Below, piece after piece: positions 8,074 to 18,324 of a stretch of DNA of 39,978 nt. Positions within the stretch are counted from its first letter, which is position 1. Every line of letters begins with the position of its first letter. Source of the DNA: Caviibacterium pharyngocola (GTDB lineage Bacteria; Pseudomonadota; Gammaproteobacteria; Enterobacterales; Pasteurellaceae); the NCBI RefSeq assembly GCF_002795405.1, contig NZ_PHGZ01000031.1, forward strand, positions 1-39,978. Direction: 5' to 3'. The position numbers and the translations under genes were made by a program. The notes below the pieces were generated by a model. That model saw nothing but the letters and a program-made list of their open reading frames with translations, made no database searches and was not told the DNA's origin.

Positions 8074-10164
8074 ATGGCGATCTCATCAAAACAACAAAAA
8101 CAATTCGTCCAAGCGGGTATTATGCCTTATTTCTTCGATGAGCGCGGGTTGAAAAAGCGCGCACCGGAGCAAATTAAACAACGATTGCTTCGCACTTTTG
8201 ACGGCAACATTTCCGCCGCCTCCGGCTTATTACCGCCGGTAAAAATCTTCTACCAAAACCAACCGCACTTTTTCCCTTTAATTACCGCCGACAAAAAACA
8301 CGCGATTCAAGGCGTGTGGCAGTTGCGTTTGGAAAACGACGAAAATCTTCTTGAAGGCAAAATTAAACGCAACGCTATCGAATTGCCGCGCGATTTGCCT
8401 TTAGGCTATCATCAACTCACCTTAACGGTTAAAAACAAACAATATACGAGCCGCATTATCGTTGCGCCGACCCGCTGTTATCAACCGGCGGAATTGCAAG
8501 AAGGCAAAAAATTATGGGGTTCGTTCATTCAACTTTATGCATTAAAATCCGAGAAAAACTGGGGTGTCGGCGATTTCGGCGATTTAAAAGATTTCTTACA
8601 AAACGTGCAAGGATACAATGCGGATTTTGTCGGCTTGAACCCGATTCACGCCCTTTTCCCTGCAAATCCGGAATCTGCCAGCCCGTATAGCCCGTCCTCA
8701 CGCAAATGGTTGAATATTATCTATATCGACATTAACGCCTTGCCTGAATTTGCTCAAAGCGAGGTGGCGCAACAATGGTTTAACGGCAAAGAAGTGCAGG
8801 ATAAACTCGGCAAAGTGCGGTCGGATTCTTGGATAAATTACACCGAGGTAATGCAACTTAAATTGCAAGGTTTGGGATTGGCGTTTGATTATTTTCAACA
8901 AAATGCCACCGCACTTCGTCGTCAAGCTTTCGAGCAATTCGTGCAAGAAGGCGGTGAAAGTTTACAAGTGCAAGCCACCTTTGATGCCTTACATCAATAT
9001 TTGACCTCTCGCTTCAGCGATCAATGGGGTTGGGATTTCTGGGAGAAAGAATATCAAGATTATCATTCCGACGCGGTGCAACAATTCCGTCGTGACAACG
9101 CCGATGAAATTACGTTTTACGCGTGGTTACAGTTCTGTGCCGATCAACAACTTGCCGAATGTAACGAAATTTGTAAAGCCAATAAAATGACGATCGGAAT
9201 GTATCGCGACTTAGCTGTCGGCGTCACCGGAAGCGGCGCCGAAACTTGGAGCGATAAAGCTCTTTATTGCTTAAATGCATCCGTCGGCGCGCCGCCGGAT
9301 GTGTTAGGTCCGCAAGGACAAAACTGGGGCTTGTCGCCGATGAATCCGCACGTTTTACAACAACAAGCGTATCAGCCTTTCATCGAATTGGTGCAATCGA
9401 ATTTAAAAAATTGCGGCGCATTGCGTATCGACCATATTATGTCGTTATTGCGTTTATGGTGGATTCCGAAAGGCGACAGTGCAGTGAACGGCGCTTATGT
9501 GCGCTATCCGGTGGACGATTTGATTGCGATCTTGGCGTTGGAAAGTCAGCGTCACCAAAGTTTGATCATCGGCGAAGATCTGGGTACCGTGCCGAAAGAA
9601 ATCGTCAGCAAATTGAAAAATGCCGGCATTTTATCCTACAAAATTTTCTATTTTGAATTCGATCAACAAGGACAAAGCCGTCATTTGCAAGAATATCCGT
9701 ATCAAGCGATGACCACCTTAAGTACCCACGATTTGCCGACGATTAACGGTTATTGGCGCGGTTACGATTTCGAATTAGGTCAACAATTCGGTGTGTATCC
9801 GAACCCGAAAGTGCTCGCGATTTTACAAAAAGATCGCATTAACGCCAAAGCGAAAATCCTCGCGCGTTTGAAAGAAAACGAGATTGAAGTGGAAAAAGGC
9901 ATCGACGAAACCCTTTCTTCCGACGTCAGCAAAACCTTCAATCACCAATTACAACGTTATGTCGCCAACGTCAGCAGTGCGCTATTCGGTTTGCAACCGG
10001 AAGATTGGTTGGATATGAGCGAACCGGTCAACATTCCGGGCACCAGCACGCAATACGCCAACTGGCGCCGCCGTCTCACCGCAAACGTCAACGACATTTT
10101 TGCCGATAAAGACGTGCAAGCGTTATTAAGTGCGGTGAATTCCGCGCGTAAATCGGCAAAATAA
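8074..10164 (+). CDS. malQ: 4-alpha-glucanotransferase (amylomaltase) MalQ
   Basis: The product has 696 residues (E. coli MalQ has 694), a GH77 enzyme that transfers maltosyl and longer units between maltodextrins and releases glucose. An N-terminal beta-sandwich extension is followed by the (beta/alpha)8 barrel. The catalytic residues are visible: nucleophile Asp453 in LRIDHIM, acid/base Glu501 in IIGEDLGTVP and Asp553 in STHDLPT. The start is set by AAAAGGAG 8 nt upstream. With MalP it degrades linear maltodextrins to glucose and glucose-1-phosphate. Three uptake signals lie inside (8813, 8908, 10128). The last of these forms an inverted pair with 10167 as a terminator. Confidence 0.96.
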   Translation: MAISSKQQKQFVQAGIMPYFFDERGLKKRAPEQIKQRLLRTFDGNISAASGLLPPVKIFYQNQPHFFPLITADKKHAIQGVWQLRLENDENLLEGKIKRNAIELPRDLPLGYHQLTLTVKNKQYTSRIIVAPTRCYQPAELQEGKKLWGSFIQLYALKSEKNWGVGDFGDLKDFLQNVQGYNADFVGLNPIHALFPANPESASPYSPSSRKWLNIIYIDINALPEFAQSEVAQQWFNGKEVQDKLGKVRSDSWINYTEVMQLKLQGLGLAFDYFQQNATALRRQAFEQFVQEGGESLQVQATFDALHQYLTSRFSDQWGWDFWEKEYQDYHSDAVQQFRRDNADEITFYAWLQFCADQQLAECNEICKANKMTIGMYRDLAVGVTGSGAETWSDKALYCLNASVGAPPDVLGPQGQNWGLSPMNPHVLQQQAYQPFIELVQSNLKNCGALRIDHIMSLLRLWWIPKGDSAVNGAYVRYPVDDLIAILALESQRHQSLIIGEDLGTVPKEIVSKLKNAGILSYKIFYFEFDQQGQSRHLQEYPYQAMTTLSTHDLPTINGYWRGYDFELGQQFGVYPNPKVLAILQKDRINAKAKILARLKENEIEVEKGIDETLSSDVSKTFNHQLQRYVANVSSALFGLQPEDWLDMSEPVNIPGTSTQYANWRRRLTANVNDIFADKDVQALLSAVNSARKSAK

Positions 10165-10179
10165 CGACCGCACTTTTTT
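10128..10179 (+). terminator. Uptake-signal inverted pair acting as terminator of malQ
   Basis: AAGTGCGGT (10128-10136, inside the last codons of malQ) and ACCGCACTT (10167-10175, after the stop) form a 9-bp stem followed by a T-run. Paired uptake signals of this form are a known terminator type in Haemophilus. Confidence 0.65.
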
Positions 10180-10189
10180 GATTTTTATT

Positions 10190-10220
10190 AAACCTCATAG
10201 CCATATGAGGTTTATTTTTT
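10190..10220 (+). terminator. Second terminator after malQ
   Basis: AAACCTCATA (10190-10199), loop GCCA and TATGAGGTTT (10204-10213) form a perfect 10-bp stem, followed by ATTTTTT. It backs up the uptake-signal terminator immediately upstream. Confidence 0.9.
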
Positions 10221-10330
10221 ATCTTTGAAAAAAGTAAAAAGATCAGATGTCATTTAATTTTCGACGGTTATTTTTGGAAAACGATAAAAAACGCTTTCCT
10301 TTCCGATAAAAAGGCGTACCATATGCCAAC

Positions 10331-10495
10331 CTTATAAATCGCTTCGGCATTTATAAGTCAATCTTTCCTCTCCGGAAAATAAAAAAGCTGCAACGCTTTT
10401 TTTAATAAGTAGCGAGTCAAATGCCCCAAGGCGTCTTATTTTCCAGAATAAGAAAGCTTAGGCTTCCCGCAAGGCACCCGACTTATTTTTTTAAC
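10331..10495 (+). promoter_or_regulatory. Structured 5' leader of dat with alternative helices
   Basis: The 347-bp gap before dat holds the malQ terminators and then several complementary segments. A 9-bp hairpin CTTATAAAT/ATTTATAAG lies at 10331-10357. GGAAAATAA (10374-10382) pairs perfectly with TTATTTTCC (10436-10444). CTTATT (10435-10440) can pair with AATAAG (10447-10452). AATAAGT (10394-10400) can pair with ACTTATT (10481-10487). The last helix ends in seven T residues, 8 bp before the AGAAGG ribosome-binding site at 10503-10508. These pairings exclude each other, as in an attenuator or riboswitch. I could not match it to a known class. Confidence 0.45.
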
Positions 10496-10511
10496 CTCTC
10501 ATAGAAGGTAT

Positions 10512-11885
10512 ATGTTTAAAATGACAATCACTCCTGTAAATCCAATCAATCAGGCAACCAACGAGTATTATTTAACCCGTCAAAACGAAATGGAATCCAA
10601 TGTTCGCAGCTATCCGCGCAAATTGCCTTTGGCGATCGCTAAAGCGCAAGGTTGTCGCGTGATCGATGTGGAAGGAAACGAATATCTCGACTGTTTGGCT
10701 GGCGCCGGTACATTGGCGCTCGGTCATAATCATCCGGCGGTGATCCAAGCGATTCAAGACGTATTGGCGAGCGGTTTACCGTTGCATACATTGGATTTAA
10801 CCACACCGTTAAAAGACGCGTTTACGGCGGAATTGCTTTCGTTTTTTCCGAAAGATCAATATCGTTTACAATTTTGCGGGCCTTCCGGCGCCGACGGCAC
10901 GGAAGCGGCGATTAAATTAGCCAAAACCTATACCGGTCGCGGCAACGTTATTGCCTTTTCCGGCGGTTATCACGGAATGACCCACGGTTCTTTATCAATG
11001 ACCGGCAATTTGGGCGCGAAAAATGCCGTGCAAAATTTAATGGCGGGCGTGCAGTTTATGCCGTATCCGCACGAATATCGCTGTCCGTTGGGCATCGGCG
11101 GCGAAGCGGGCGTTGAGGCATTGACCTATTATTTCGAAAACTTTATTAATGATGTGGAAAGCGGTGTTGTGAAACCCGCGGCGGTGATTTTGGAAGCCAT
11201 TCAAGGCGAAGGCGGCGTAGTTACTGCGCCGATCAAATGGTTGCAAAAAATTCGCGAAGTCACACAAAAACAAGGAATTGTCTTGATTTTAGACGAGGTG
11301 CAAGCCGGTTTTTGTCGTTCGGGTAAAATGTTCGCCTTTGAACACGCGGGAATCGAGCCGGATATTGTCGTGATGTCGAAAGCGGTGGGCGGTAGTTTGC
11401 CGTTGGCGGTGTTGGCGATCAAAAAAGAATTCGATGCGTGGCAACCTGCCGGTCATACGGGCACTTTCCGCGGGAATCAGTTGGCAATGGCGACCGGTTA
11501 TGTGTCATTAAAAATTATGCGTGAGCAAAATTTGGCAAGCAATGCGCAAGAACGCGGCGATTTTTTACAAGCGGAATTGAAAAAACTCGCCCGAATTTAT
11601 CCTTGTATCGGCAATGTGCGCGGTCGCGGTTTGATGATTGGCATTGAAATTGTGGACGAACGCCAAGCAGCGGATCGTATCGGCGCCTATCCGGCGGACG
11701 GTGAACTTGCCGCAGCGATTCAAAAAGCTTGTTTCAATAATAAATTGCTGTTGGAACGTGGCGGTCGCGGCGGAAATGTGGTGCGAATTTTGTGTCCGTT
11801 AATTATCACGCAAGCGGAATGCGAAGAATTGATCGAACGATTTGCGCGTTCGGTTGCGGATGCCTTGAAAGCGGTTCGCGCTTAA
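10512..11885 (+). CDS. dat: Diaminobutyrate-2-oxoglutarate transaminase
   Basis: This is a class III PLP-dependent aminotransferase of 457 residues. It makes L-2,4-diaminobutyrate from aspartate semialdehyde with glutamate as donor. Visible motifs are [16 protein letters not shown] (about residue 123), [10 protein letters not shown] (151), the cofactor Asp in [14 protein letters not shown] (261) and the Schiff-base Lys290 in VVMSKAVGG. Neighbouring ddc encodes the next step, which fixes the function as Dat rather than GabT or EctB. Two starts are possible: ATG 10512 (3 nt from AGAAGG) and ATG 10521 (12 nt away, giving 454 residues, the length I recall for the Haemophilus enzyme). A structured leader precedes the gene and a hairpin separates it from ddc. 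Confidence 0.93.
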   Translation: MFKMTITPVNPINQATNEYYLTRQNEMESNVRSYPRKLPLAIAKAQGCRVIDVEGNEYLDCLAGAGTLALGHNHPAVIQAIQDVLASGLPLHTLDLTTPLKDAFTAELLSFFPKDQYRLQFCGPSGADGTEAAIKLAKTYTGRGNVIAFSGGYHGMTHGSLSMTGNLGAKNAVQNLMAGVQFMPYPHEYRCPLGIGGEAGVEALTYYFENFINDVESGVVKPAAVILEAIQGEGGVVTAPIKWLQKIREVTQKQGIVLILDEVQAGFCRSGKMFAFEHAGIEPDIVVMSKAVGGSLPLAVLAIKKEFDAWQPAGHTGTFRGNQLAMATGYVSLKIMREQNLASNAQERGDFLQAELKKLARIYPCIGNVRGRGLMIGIEIVDERQAADRIGAYPADGELAAAIQKACFNNKLLLERGGRGGNVVRILCPLIITQAECEELIERFARSVADALKAVRA

Positions 11886-11892
11886 TAAATTG

Positions 11893-11924
11893 ACGGTGCG
11901 TGTTATATGCACCGTTTTCGTTTT
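11893..11924 (+). terminator. Hairpin between dat and ddc
   Basis: ACGGTGC (11893-11899) pairs with GCACCGT (11909-11915), followed by TTTCGTTTT. The ddc ribosome-binding site lies 20 bp further on. It may act as a partial terminator that sets the dat:ddc ratio, because no separate ddc promoter is evident. Confidence 0.6.
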
Positions 11925-11947
11925 ATTTCATAATAAGGAAAGATGTA

Positions 11948-13480
11948 ATGGTTGATTTTGCAGAACACAAACGTGCGCTGTTGTGTAATGATCCGAAGGC
12001 TATCGCCGATTATGCGACGGCAATGGCGCAAGCGGTAAGTGCGGTCGAAAATTGGCTTAAAAATGACAAAATGTACACCGGCGGGAGTATTAAACAACTA
12101 CGTCAAGATATTGTATTTCAGCCCTCCGCGCAGGGCTTAGGTCTAGAGAAATCTTTACAACGCACGGTTGAATTATTTTTAAATAAAAGTCTGAAGGTTC
12201 ATCATCCGCATTCGCTTGCGCATTTACACTGTCCGACGATGGTCGCCAGCCAAATTGCGGAAGTGCTGATTAACGCGACCAATCAGTCGATGGATTCTTG
12301 GGATCAAAGTCCGGCGGGTTCTTTAATGGAAGTGCAATTAATCGAATGGTTGCGCCGACGTGTCGGTTATGAAAAAGGACAAGCTGGCGTATTTACCTCC
12401 GGCGGGACGCAGTCCAACTTAATGGGCGTTTTATTGGCGCGCGACGCTTGCGTTGCGAAGCATTGGCGCGATGCGGAAGGTAAAGAATGGTCGGTTCAAC
12501 AACAAGGATTGCCGCCGGATGCTTTAAACAAAGTGAAGGTTGTCTGTTCTGAAAATGCACATTTTTCCGTGCAAAAAAATATGGCGATGATGGGAATGGG
12601 ATTTCAATCGGTCGTGACCGTGCCGTGCAATGAAAACGCACAAATGGACAGCGTTGCGTTAGAAAAAATATTGGCGGAATTAACCGCACAAGGCAAGATC
12701 ATCGCCTGTATCGTCGCCACGGTCGGCACCACGGATGCCGGCGCCATCGACCCGCTAAACGACATTCGAAACATCGCCGATAATTATAACGCTTGGTTGC
12801 ACGTCGATGCTGCGTGGGGCGGTGCGTTACTTTTATCTCGGCAATATCGTCATCTGTTGAATGGCTTGGAATCGGCGGACTCCATTACGTTGGATTTCCA
12901 TAAACATTTTTTCCAAAGCATTTCTTGCGGGGCATTTTTGCTAAAAAATGAAGAAAATTATCGCTTTATCGATTACAAAGCCGATTACCTCAATTCCGAA
13001 TACGACGAAGAACACGGCGTGCCGAATTTAGTCGCCAAATCATTGCAAACCACCCGACGATTCGACGCATTAAAACTTTGGTTCACGATCGAAGCCTTGG
13101 GCGAAGATTTATACGGCTCGATGATCGATCACGGTATTCACCTCACGCGCCAAGTCGCCGATTATATTAAACAAAGCGAAAATTTGGAGCTGTTGGTCGA
13201 ACCGCAATTCGCCTCCGTATTATTCCGCATCGTACCGAAAAATTATCCGGATAATTTTATCGATATACTGAATCAAAACGTCGCAGACGAACTATTTGCC
13301 CGCGGCGAAGCGAACATCGGCGTTACTAAAGTCAATAACGTTCAAGCACTAAAAATGACAACATTAAGCCCAATCGCAACATTGGAAAACGTCAAAGCTT
13401 TGCTTACGCAAGTTATTAATGAGGCGGAGCGGATTAAAGATAAGATTGCTATCGGAGAATATATCGCGGCAGTAGATTAG
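11948..13480 (+). CDS. ddc: L-2,4-diaminobutyrate decarboxylase
   Basis: This is a group II PLP-dependent decarboxylase of 510 residues that converts 2,4-diaminobutyrate to 1,3-diaminopropane in the cytoplasm. Motifs include [19 protein letters not shown] near residue 155, [14 protein letters not shown] near 255, HVDAAWGG near 285, and the PLP-lysine segment [11 protein letters not shown] near 320. ATG 11948 follows AAGGAAAG at a normal spacing. An in-frame ATG at 11900 has no ribosome-binding site, lies inside the dat-ddc hairpin and was rejected. With dat it forms the diaminopropane pathway known from Haemophilus and Acinetobacter. No carboxynorspermidine genes are visible nearby. An uptake signal lies at 12037. 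Confidence 0.94.
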   Translation: MVDFAEHKRALLCNDPKAIADYATAMAQAVSAVENWLKNDKMYTGGSIKQLRQDIVFQPSAQGLGLEKSLQRTVELFLNKSLKVHHPHSLAHLHCPTMVASQIAEVLINATNQSMDSWDQSPAGSLMEVQLIEWLRRRVGYEKGQAGVFTSGGTQSNLMGVLLARDACVAKHWRDAEGKEWSVQQQGLPPDALNKVKVVCSENAHFSVQKNMAMMGMGFQSVVTVPCNENAQMDSVALEKILAELTAQGKIIACIVATVGTTDAGAIDPLNDIRNIADNYNAWLHVDAAWGGALLLSRQYRHLLNGLESADSITLDFHKHFFQSISCGAFLLKNEENYRFIDYKADYLNSEYDEEHGVPNLVAKSLQTTRRFDALKLWFTIEALGEDLYGSMIDHGIHLTRQVADYIKQSENLELLVEPQFASVLFRIVPKNYPDNFIDILNQNVADELFARGEANIGVTKVNNVQALKMTTLSPIATLENVKALLTQVINEAERIKDKIAIGEYIAAVD

Positions 13481-13529
13481 AGGAATAGCTTCTTTTTATT
13501 TGTTGCGGTAATAATAAAAAAATTATCGG

Positions 13530-13620
13530 CATCAAAGAACAAGGGACGATAGTCGATGTGTAGAAGAACGGATTTAATCGTCTACACATCATTTCTGCAA
13601 TTAGAATTTAATCTTTGATG
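13530..13620. repeat. Nested inverted repeats between ddc and dctP
   Basis: The outer arms CATCAAAG (13530-13537) and CTTTGATG (13613-13620) enclose inner arms GATGTGTAGA (13555-13564) and TCTACACATC (13581-13590). The genes converge here, so a bidirectional transcription end is likely, although T-runs are poor. Confidence 0.6.
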
Positions 13621-13635
13621 ATATGTCCACTTAGG

Positions 13636-14622
13636 CTATTTACCAGCAACTTCAATATCAGCGATAATTTTTGAGTAATTCGGATTTTTGGTAAATTCTT
13701 CATAAAGTGGCTTTAAAGCTTCACGAAATGGCTGTTTATCTGTTTGAATAAAGGTTGTGCCGTTTTGTTCTGCCTGCTGACGAGCTTTGACCGTTTCTTC
13801 ATCCCATAATTTTTGTTGATAAATTTCCGATTCTTTGGCTGCTTCGAGTAATATTGCACGTTGTTTCTCATCCAATTTATTCCAGATTTTATTCGAAATC
13901 ACCAAGTAGTCCGGCATACTGGTATGTTGATTTTCAGTGAAGAATTTTGCAACTTCCATATGGCGTGTTGAAGTATAAGATGGAATATTATTTTCTGCGC
14001 CATCAATTACACCTTGTTGCAGTGCGGTATAAACTTCACCAAGAGGAATTGGCACCGGTGAAGCACCCAGTAATTCGATAATGCGATTGGTGGTTGGTGT
14101 AGAAATTACTCTGATTTTCATACCTTTTAAATCTGCAGCGGAATAAATTGGTTTTTTGGTATAAAAATTGCGAGAACCACCAACATAAGAAGATAGCACC
14201 ATAAAGCCGCTGCTTTGCGTTTTATCTGTAATAGTCTTTCCTACCGGACCATATAAGACTTTTTTGAAATGATTATCGTCATTAAATAAATAAGGACAGG
14301 TAAAAACTGCCATTTCCTTAACAAAAGGTTCTAGTTCGCTAGAATTTGCTTTTGTCATATCTAACGCATCATTTTGTAATAATTCTATGGTTTCACGTGC
14401 ATCACCCATTTGTCTATTTGGATAAATGCGAATTTTTAAGTCCCCGTTTGATTTCTCTTGTACCTCTTTTGCCATATAGTCCAAGGCTTTGTGAATAACG
14501 TGAGATTGATCAAGATTGTGAGCCAGCTTTAATGTCACCTTTTCGGCGAAGGCATTAGTTGAAACGGATAGTGCAGGTAGGGCAATACACAGTGTGGATA
14601 GAACAAGCTTTCTGAATTTCAT
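13636..14622 (-). CDS. TRAP transporter solute-binding protein, DctP family (orphan)
   Basis: The product is a periplasmic substrate-binding protein of 328 residues. Its signal peptide has MKFRK, a hydrophobic core and probable cleavage after AFA at residue 26. Family marks include LAHNLDQSHVIHKALDYMA, QMGDARETIELLQ, the ligand-arginine region LKGMKIRVISTPTTN, and GEVYTALQQGVIDGAENN. The start is ATG 14622. The upstream in-frame ATG 14637 is itself part of the ATGGAGA ribosome-binding site. DctP proteins deliver organic acids or sugar acids to a DctQ/DctM membrane pair, but no such genes lie next to it, so it is an orphan here. It is more TTA- and A/T-rich than its neighbours and lacks an uptake signal, which may mean later acquisition. 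The substrate cannot be assigned. Confidence 0.9.
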   Translation of the reverse strand: MKFRKLVLSTLCIALPALSVSTNAFAEKVTLKLAHNLDQSHVIHKALDYMAKEVQEKSNGDLKIRIYPNRQMGDARETIELLQNDALDMTKANSSELEPFVKEMAVFTCPYLFNDDNHFKKVLYGPVGKTITDKTQSSGFMVLSSYVGGSRNFYTKKPIYSAADLKGMKIRVISTPTTNRIIELLGASPVPIPLGEVYTALQQGVIDGAENNIPSYTSTRHMEVAKFFTENQHTSMPDYLVISNKIWNKLDEKQRAILLEAAKESEIYQQKLWDEETVKARQQAEQNGTTFIQTDKQPFREALKPLYEEFTKNPNYSKIIADIEVAGK

Positions 14623-14674
14623 AGTGAAAGTCTCCATATTTCATTAAATATCGAAAGAATTCGCATCATTTTTT

Positions 14675-14713
14675 ATTCAGTTGGAACTGAATATTAGGGA
14701 TTTTAGCATTATA
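14675..14713 (-). promoter_or_regulatory. dctP promoter -10 and perfect palindrome in the 5' UTR
   Basis: On the minus strand a TATAAT lies at 14713-14708. Just downstream is a perfect 18-bp palindrome ATTCAGTTGGAACTGAAT (14675-14692), about 10-25 nt after the expected transcription start, a classic place for a repressor operator. A TGTGA half-site at 14757-14761 might be bound by CRP. The rest of 14623-14936 holds an uptake signal at 14829 and the S10-operon terminator. Confidence 0.45.
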
Positions 14714-14885
14714 TAAATTTATTTTGGTATATTGTTTTTCTAAAAATGGATATTGATCACAAAAAATATAAAATATCATTTTAATTTGCAATCAAGGCGT
14801 TTAAATAAGAAAAGAGGTATTGATAATAAAGTGCGGTTTATTTTATAAAAGTTTATCTATTACAAATCGTGCAAATCAAATTTCA

Positions 14886-14920
14886 CAAAAAAAAGCCCCG
14901 TATTGCTACGAGGGCTTTTT
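14886..14920 (-). terminator. Terminator after rpsQ (end of S10 operon)
   Basis: AAAAGCCC and GGGCTTTT (14891-14898, 14912-14919) pair, with an inner CGT/ACG helix and one bulged A. On the minus strand the stem is followed by a run of T. It ends the operon 17 bp after the rpsQ stop. Confidence 0.85.
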
Positions 14921-14936
14921 ATTATTTTACTGTTAA

Positions 14937-15194
14937 TTAAGCAACGATTGCTTTTTCAACAACACGAACTAAAGTCCAAGATTTAGTTTTAGAGATAGGG
15001 CGACATTCGCGAATCTCTACTACATCACCTAAACTTGCTTCGTTGTTTTCATCGTGTACGTGTAATTTTGTTGTACGACGGATAAACTTACCATAAAGTG
15101 GGTGTTTAACCTTGCGTTCGATCGCAACGACAAATGATTTGTCCATTTTGTCGCTAACAACTTTACCTTGTACGCTACGAATTTTATCAGTCAT
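14937..15194 (-). CDS. rpsQ: 30S ribosomal protein S17
   Basis: The 85-residue protein ([20 protein letters not shown], then [13 protein letters not shown] and [18 protein letters not shown]) is typical S17, an OB-fold primary binder of the 16S rRNA 5' domain. It is the last gene of the S10 operon. Its ATG overlaps the rpmC stop by one base (TAATG), so translation is probably coupled. A terminator follows. rplN, the first gene of the spc operon that follows S17 in many bacteria, is not present here. Confidence 0.98.
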   Translation of the reverse strand: MTDKIRSVQGKVVSDKMDKSFVVAIERKVKHPLYGKFIRRTTKLHVHDENNEASLGDVVEIRECRPISKTKSWTLVRVVEKAIVA

Positions 15195-15384
15195 TACTCA
15201 CCCGCCTTTTCGGTTAATACAGTTTTTACTTGTGCAATACTGCGACGCACTTGTTTTAACTGATGGGTTTGTTGAAGCTGACCGGTGGCTGCTTGCATAC
15301 GCAATTTGAATTGCTCACCTAACAAGTTAACCAATTCAGCATTCAGCTCTTCAACAGTTTTTGTACATAGTTCTTGAGCTTTCA

Positions 15385-15385
<1 letters not shown>
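15194..15385 (-). CDS. rpmC: 50S ribosomal protein L29
   Basis: The 63-residue, mostly helical protein ([20 protein letters not shown], then [14 protein letters not shown] and [12 protein letters not shown]) matches L29, which sits near the polypeptide exit tunnel and helps bind trigger factor and SRP. Its start overlaps the rplP stop by one base and its stop overlaps the rpsQ start by one base, a tightly coupled L16-L29-S17 block. Confidence 0.98.
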
Positions 15386-15795
<410 letters not shown>

Positions 15796-15808
15796 TTAGC
15801 AATTCTCC

Positions 15809-16516
15809 TTACTTACGACCTTTACCGCGTGGTGCCTTTTTAGGCGCGGCAGGTTGTTGTTCCGGTTGTTGTGCAATTGCAGCCATTCCACCAAGAATTT
15901 CACCTTTGAAGATCCATACTTTAACGCCGATTACGCCGTATGTAGTATGAGCTTCAGCAGTGTTATAATCGATGTCCGCACGTAATGTATGCAATGGTAC
16001 GCGACCTTCACGATACCACTCAGAACGTGCAATCTCTGCACCACCTAAACGACCGCTTACTTCAACTTTGATACCTTTGGCACCTAAACGCATTGCGTTT
16101 TGTACCGCACGCTTCATTGCGCGACGGAACATTACGCGGCGTTCTAATTGAGAAGCGATGCTGTCTGCAACTAGTTTTGCATCTAATTCAGGTTTTTTCA
16201 CTTCGGCAATGTTGATTTGTGCCGGAACGCCTGCAATCGCTGCTACTGCGTTACGTAATTTTTCAACATCTTCGCCTTTTTTACCGATAACGATACCAGG
16301 GCGAGCCGTGTGAATTGTAACACGAATACTTTTAGCCGGACGCTCGATAGTGATGCGTGAAACTGAAGCATTCGCTAATTCTTTATTTAAGAATTTACGT
16401 ACTTTGAAATCGCCTTCAAGATTATCGGCGAAGTCTTGTGTATTCGCGAACCAAGTAGAGTTCCAAGGTTTAACGATACCTAGGCGAATACCATGTGGAT
16501 GTACTTTTTGACCCAT
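15809..16516 (-). CDS. rpsC: 30S ribosomal protein S3
   Basis: The 235-residue protein starts [21 protein letters not shown] longer in-frame start at 16549 would overlap rplV and does not match the family. A type II KH domain is visible around residues 40-110 with the GXXG loop in [14 protein letters not shown], followed by the C-terminal S3 domain. It lines the mRNA entry channel of the 30S subunit. The C-terminal tail is basic and Gln/Pro/Ala-rich ([17 protein letters not shown]). The gap to rplV is 16 bp. Confidence 0.97.
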   Translation of the reverse strand: MGQKVHPHGIRLGIVKPWNSTWFANTQDFADNLEGDFKVRKFLNKELANASVSRITIERPAKSIRVTIHTARPGIVIGKKGEDVEKLRNAVAAIAGVPAQINIAEVKKPELDAKLVADSIASQLERRVMFRRAMKRAVQNAMRLGAKGIKVEVSGRLGGAEIARSEWYREGRVPLHTLRADIDYNTAEAHTTYGVIGVKVWIFKGEILGGMAAIAQQPEQQPAAPKKAPRGKGRK

Positions 16517-16532
16517 TGCTATTCCTCTACGA

Positions 16533-16868
<336 letters not shown>

Positions 16869-16875
16869 TTACCCC

Positions 16876-17154
<279 letters not shown>

Positions 17155-17176
17155 TTATCCTCTTATTTAATTAATA

Positions 17177-17998
17177 TTATTTGCCACGACGACGTACGAT
17201 GAATTTATCAGTACGTTTGTTGTGACGAGTTTTCTTACCTTTGGTTTGAACGCCCCAAGGTGTAACAGGGTGTTTACCGAAGTTACGACCTTCACCACCA
17301 CCGTGCGGGTGGTCAACCGGGTTCATTGCAGTACCGCGAACAGTCGGACGAATACCTCTCCAACGGCTCGCACCTGCTTTACCAAGTACGCGAAGCATAT
17401 GCTCGGAGTTACCGACTTCACCGATGGTAGCGGTACACTCGGCTAATACTTTACGCATTTCGCCTGAACGAAGACGTAAAGTAACGTAGTTACCTTCACG
17501 CGCGATAATTTGTACATACGCACCGGCAGAACGAGCGATTTGACCGCCTTTACCCGGTTTTAATTCAACGTTATGTACGGTCGAACCGACCGGAATATTA
17601 CGCATCGGTAAAGCGTTACCCGCTTTAATCGGTGCATTAACGCCGGCTTGAATTTGATCGCCTACGCTTAAGCCTTTCGGTGCTAAAATATAACGACGCT
17701 CACCGTCTTTATAAAGCACTAAAGCAATGTTCGCAGAACGATTCGGATCATATTCAAGACGCTCAACAACCGCCGGGATATCTAACTTGTTACGTTTGAA
17801 ATCGATTAAACGGTAATGTTGTTTATGACCACCACCGATATGACGAGTAGTGATACGTCCTAAATTATTACGACCACCGGTTTTAGATTTAGTATCTAAT
17901 AACGGCGCGTAAGGTTTGCCCTTATGTAATTCAGGGTTTACGATTTTAACAACGTGACGACGACCAGCGGAGGTCGGCTTACATTTAACGATAGCCAT
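17177..17998 (-). CDS. rplB: 50S ribosomal protein L2
   Basis: The 273-residue protein contains the RNA-binding OB and SH3-like domains and the conserved C-terminal segment [17 protein letters not shown], including the His (equivalent to E. coli His229) implicated near the peptidyl-transferase centre. It begins [20 protein letters not shown] as in E. coli. It lies 20 bp after rplW with a GGAGAAG-type ribosome-binding site. Confidence 0.98.
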   Translation of the reverse strand: MAIVKCKPTSAGRRHVVKIVNPELHKGKPYAPLLDTKSKTGGRNNLGRITTRHIGGGHKQHYRLIDFKRNKLDIPAVVERLEYDPNRSANIALVLYKDGERRYILAPKGLSVGDQIQAGVNAPIKAGNALPMRNIPVGSTVHNVELKPGKGGQIARSAGAYVQIIAREGNYVTLRLRSGEMRKVLAECTATIGEVGNSEHMLRVLGKAGASRWRGIRPTVRGTAMNPVDHPHGGGEGRNFGKHPVTPWGVQTKGKKTRHNKRTDKFIVRRRGK

Positions 17999-18018
17999 CT
18001 ATTTCTTCTCCTCCGAAA

Positions 18019-18324
18019 TTACTCTGCCGCACCTTCAACGAAGTCAAGGGATTGACCTTCTTGAAGAGTAACATAAGCTTTTTTCCAGTCGCTACGACGA
18101 CCTGTTTTAGCACCGTGACGTTTAGTTTTACCTTTTACGACAACAGTACGAACAGAGTCCACTTTCACTTCAAATAATTGCTCGACTGCATTAGCAATTT
18201 CGACTTTATTTGCGTCCAAAGCGACTTTGAAAACGATAGTGTTTGACTTCTCAGCGTTATTTGTTGCTTTCTCAGAGACGTGAGGTGCTTTTAACACTTT
18301 TAGCAAACGTTCTTGTTGAATCAT
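18019..18324 (-). CDS. rplW: 50S ribosomal protein L23
   Basis: The 101-residue protein ([20 protein letters not shown], then [15 protein letters not shown] and [20 protein letters not shown]) is L23. It is the main docking site for trigger factor at the exit tunnel, with the conserved exposed loop Glu in the HVSEKA region. Its start overlaps the rplD stop by 4 bp (ATGA), so translation is coupled. Confidence 0.98.
   Translation of the reverse strand: MIQQERLLKVLKAPHVSEKATNNAEKSNTIVFKVALDANKVEIANAVEQLFEVKVDSVRTVVVKGKTKRHGAKTGRRSDWKKAYVTLQEGQSLDFVEGAAE

Noticed and set aside
7938-8141. Small ORF between malP and malQ
   Set aside because: It runs through a hairpin and the malQ start in another frame. 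There is no ribosome-binding site and its product resembles nothing I recognise.
10331-10495. Lysine riboswitch before dat
   Set aside because: The conserved lysine-box core segments are not visible, so the leader is reported only as unclassified.
11900-11947. N-terminal extension of ddc from ATG 11900
   Set aside because: It has no ribosome-binding site, overlaps the dat-ddc hairpin and encodes residues not expected in the family. ATG 11948 has a good site.
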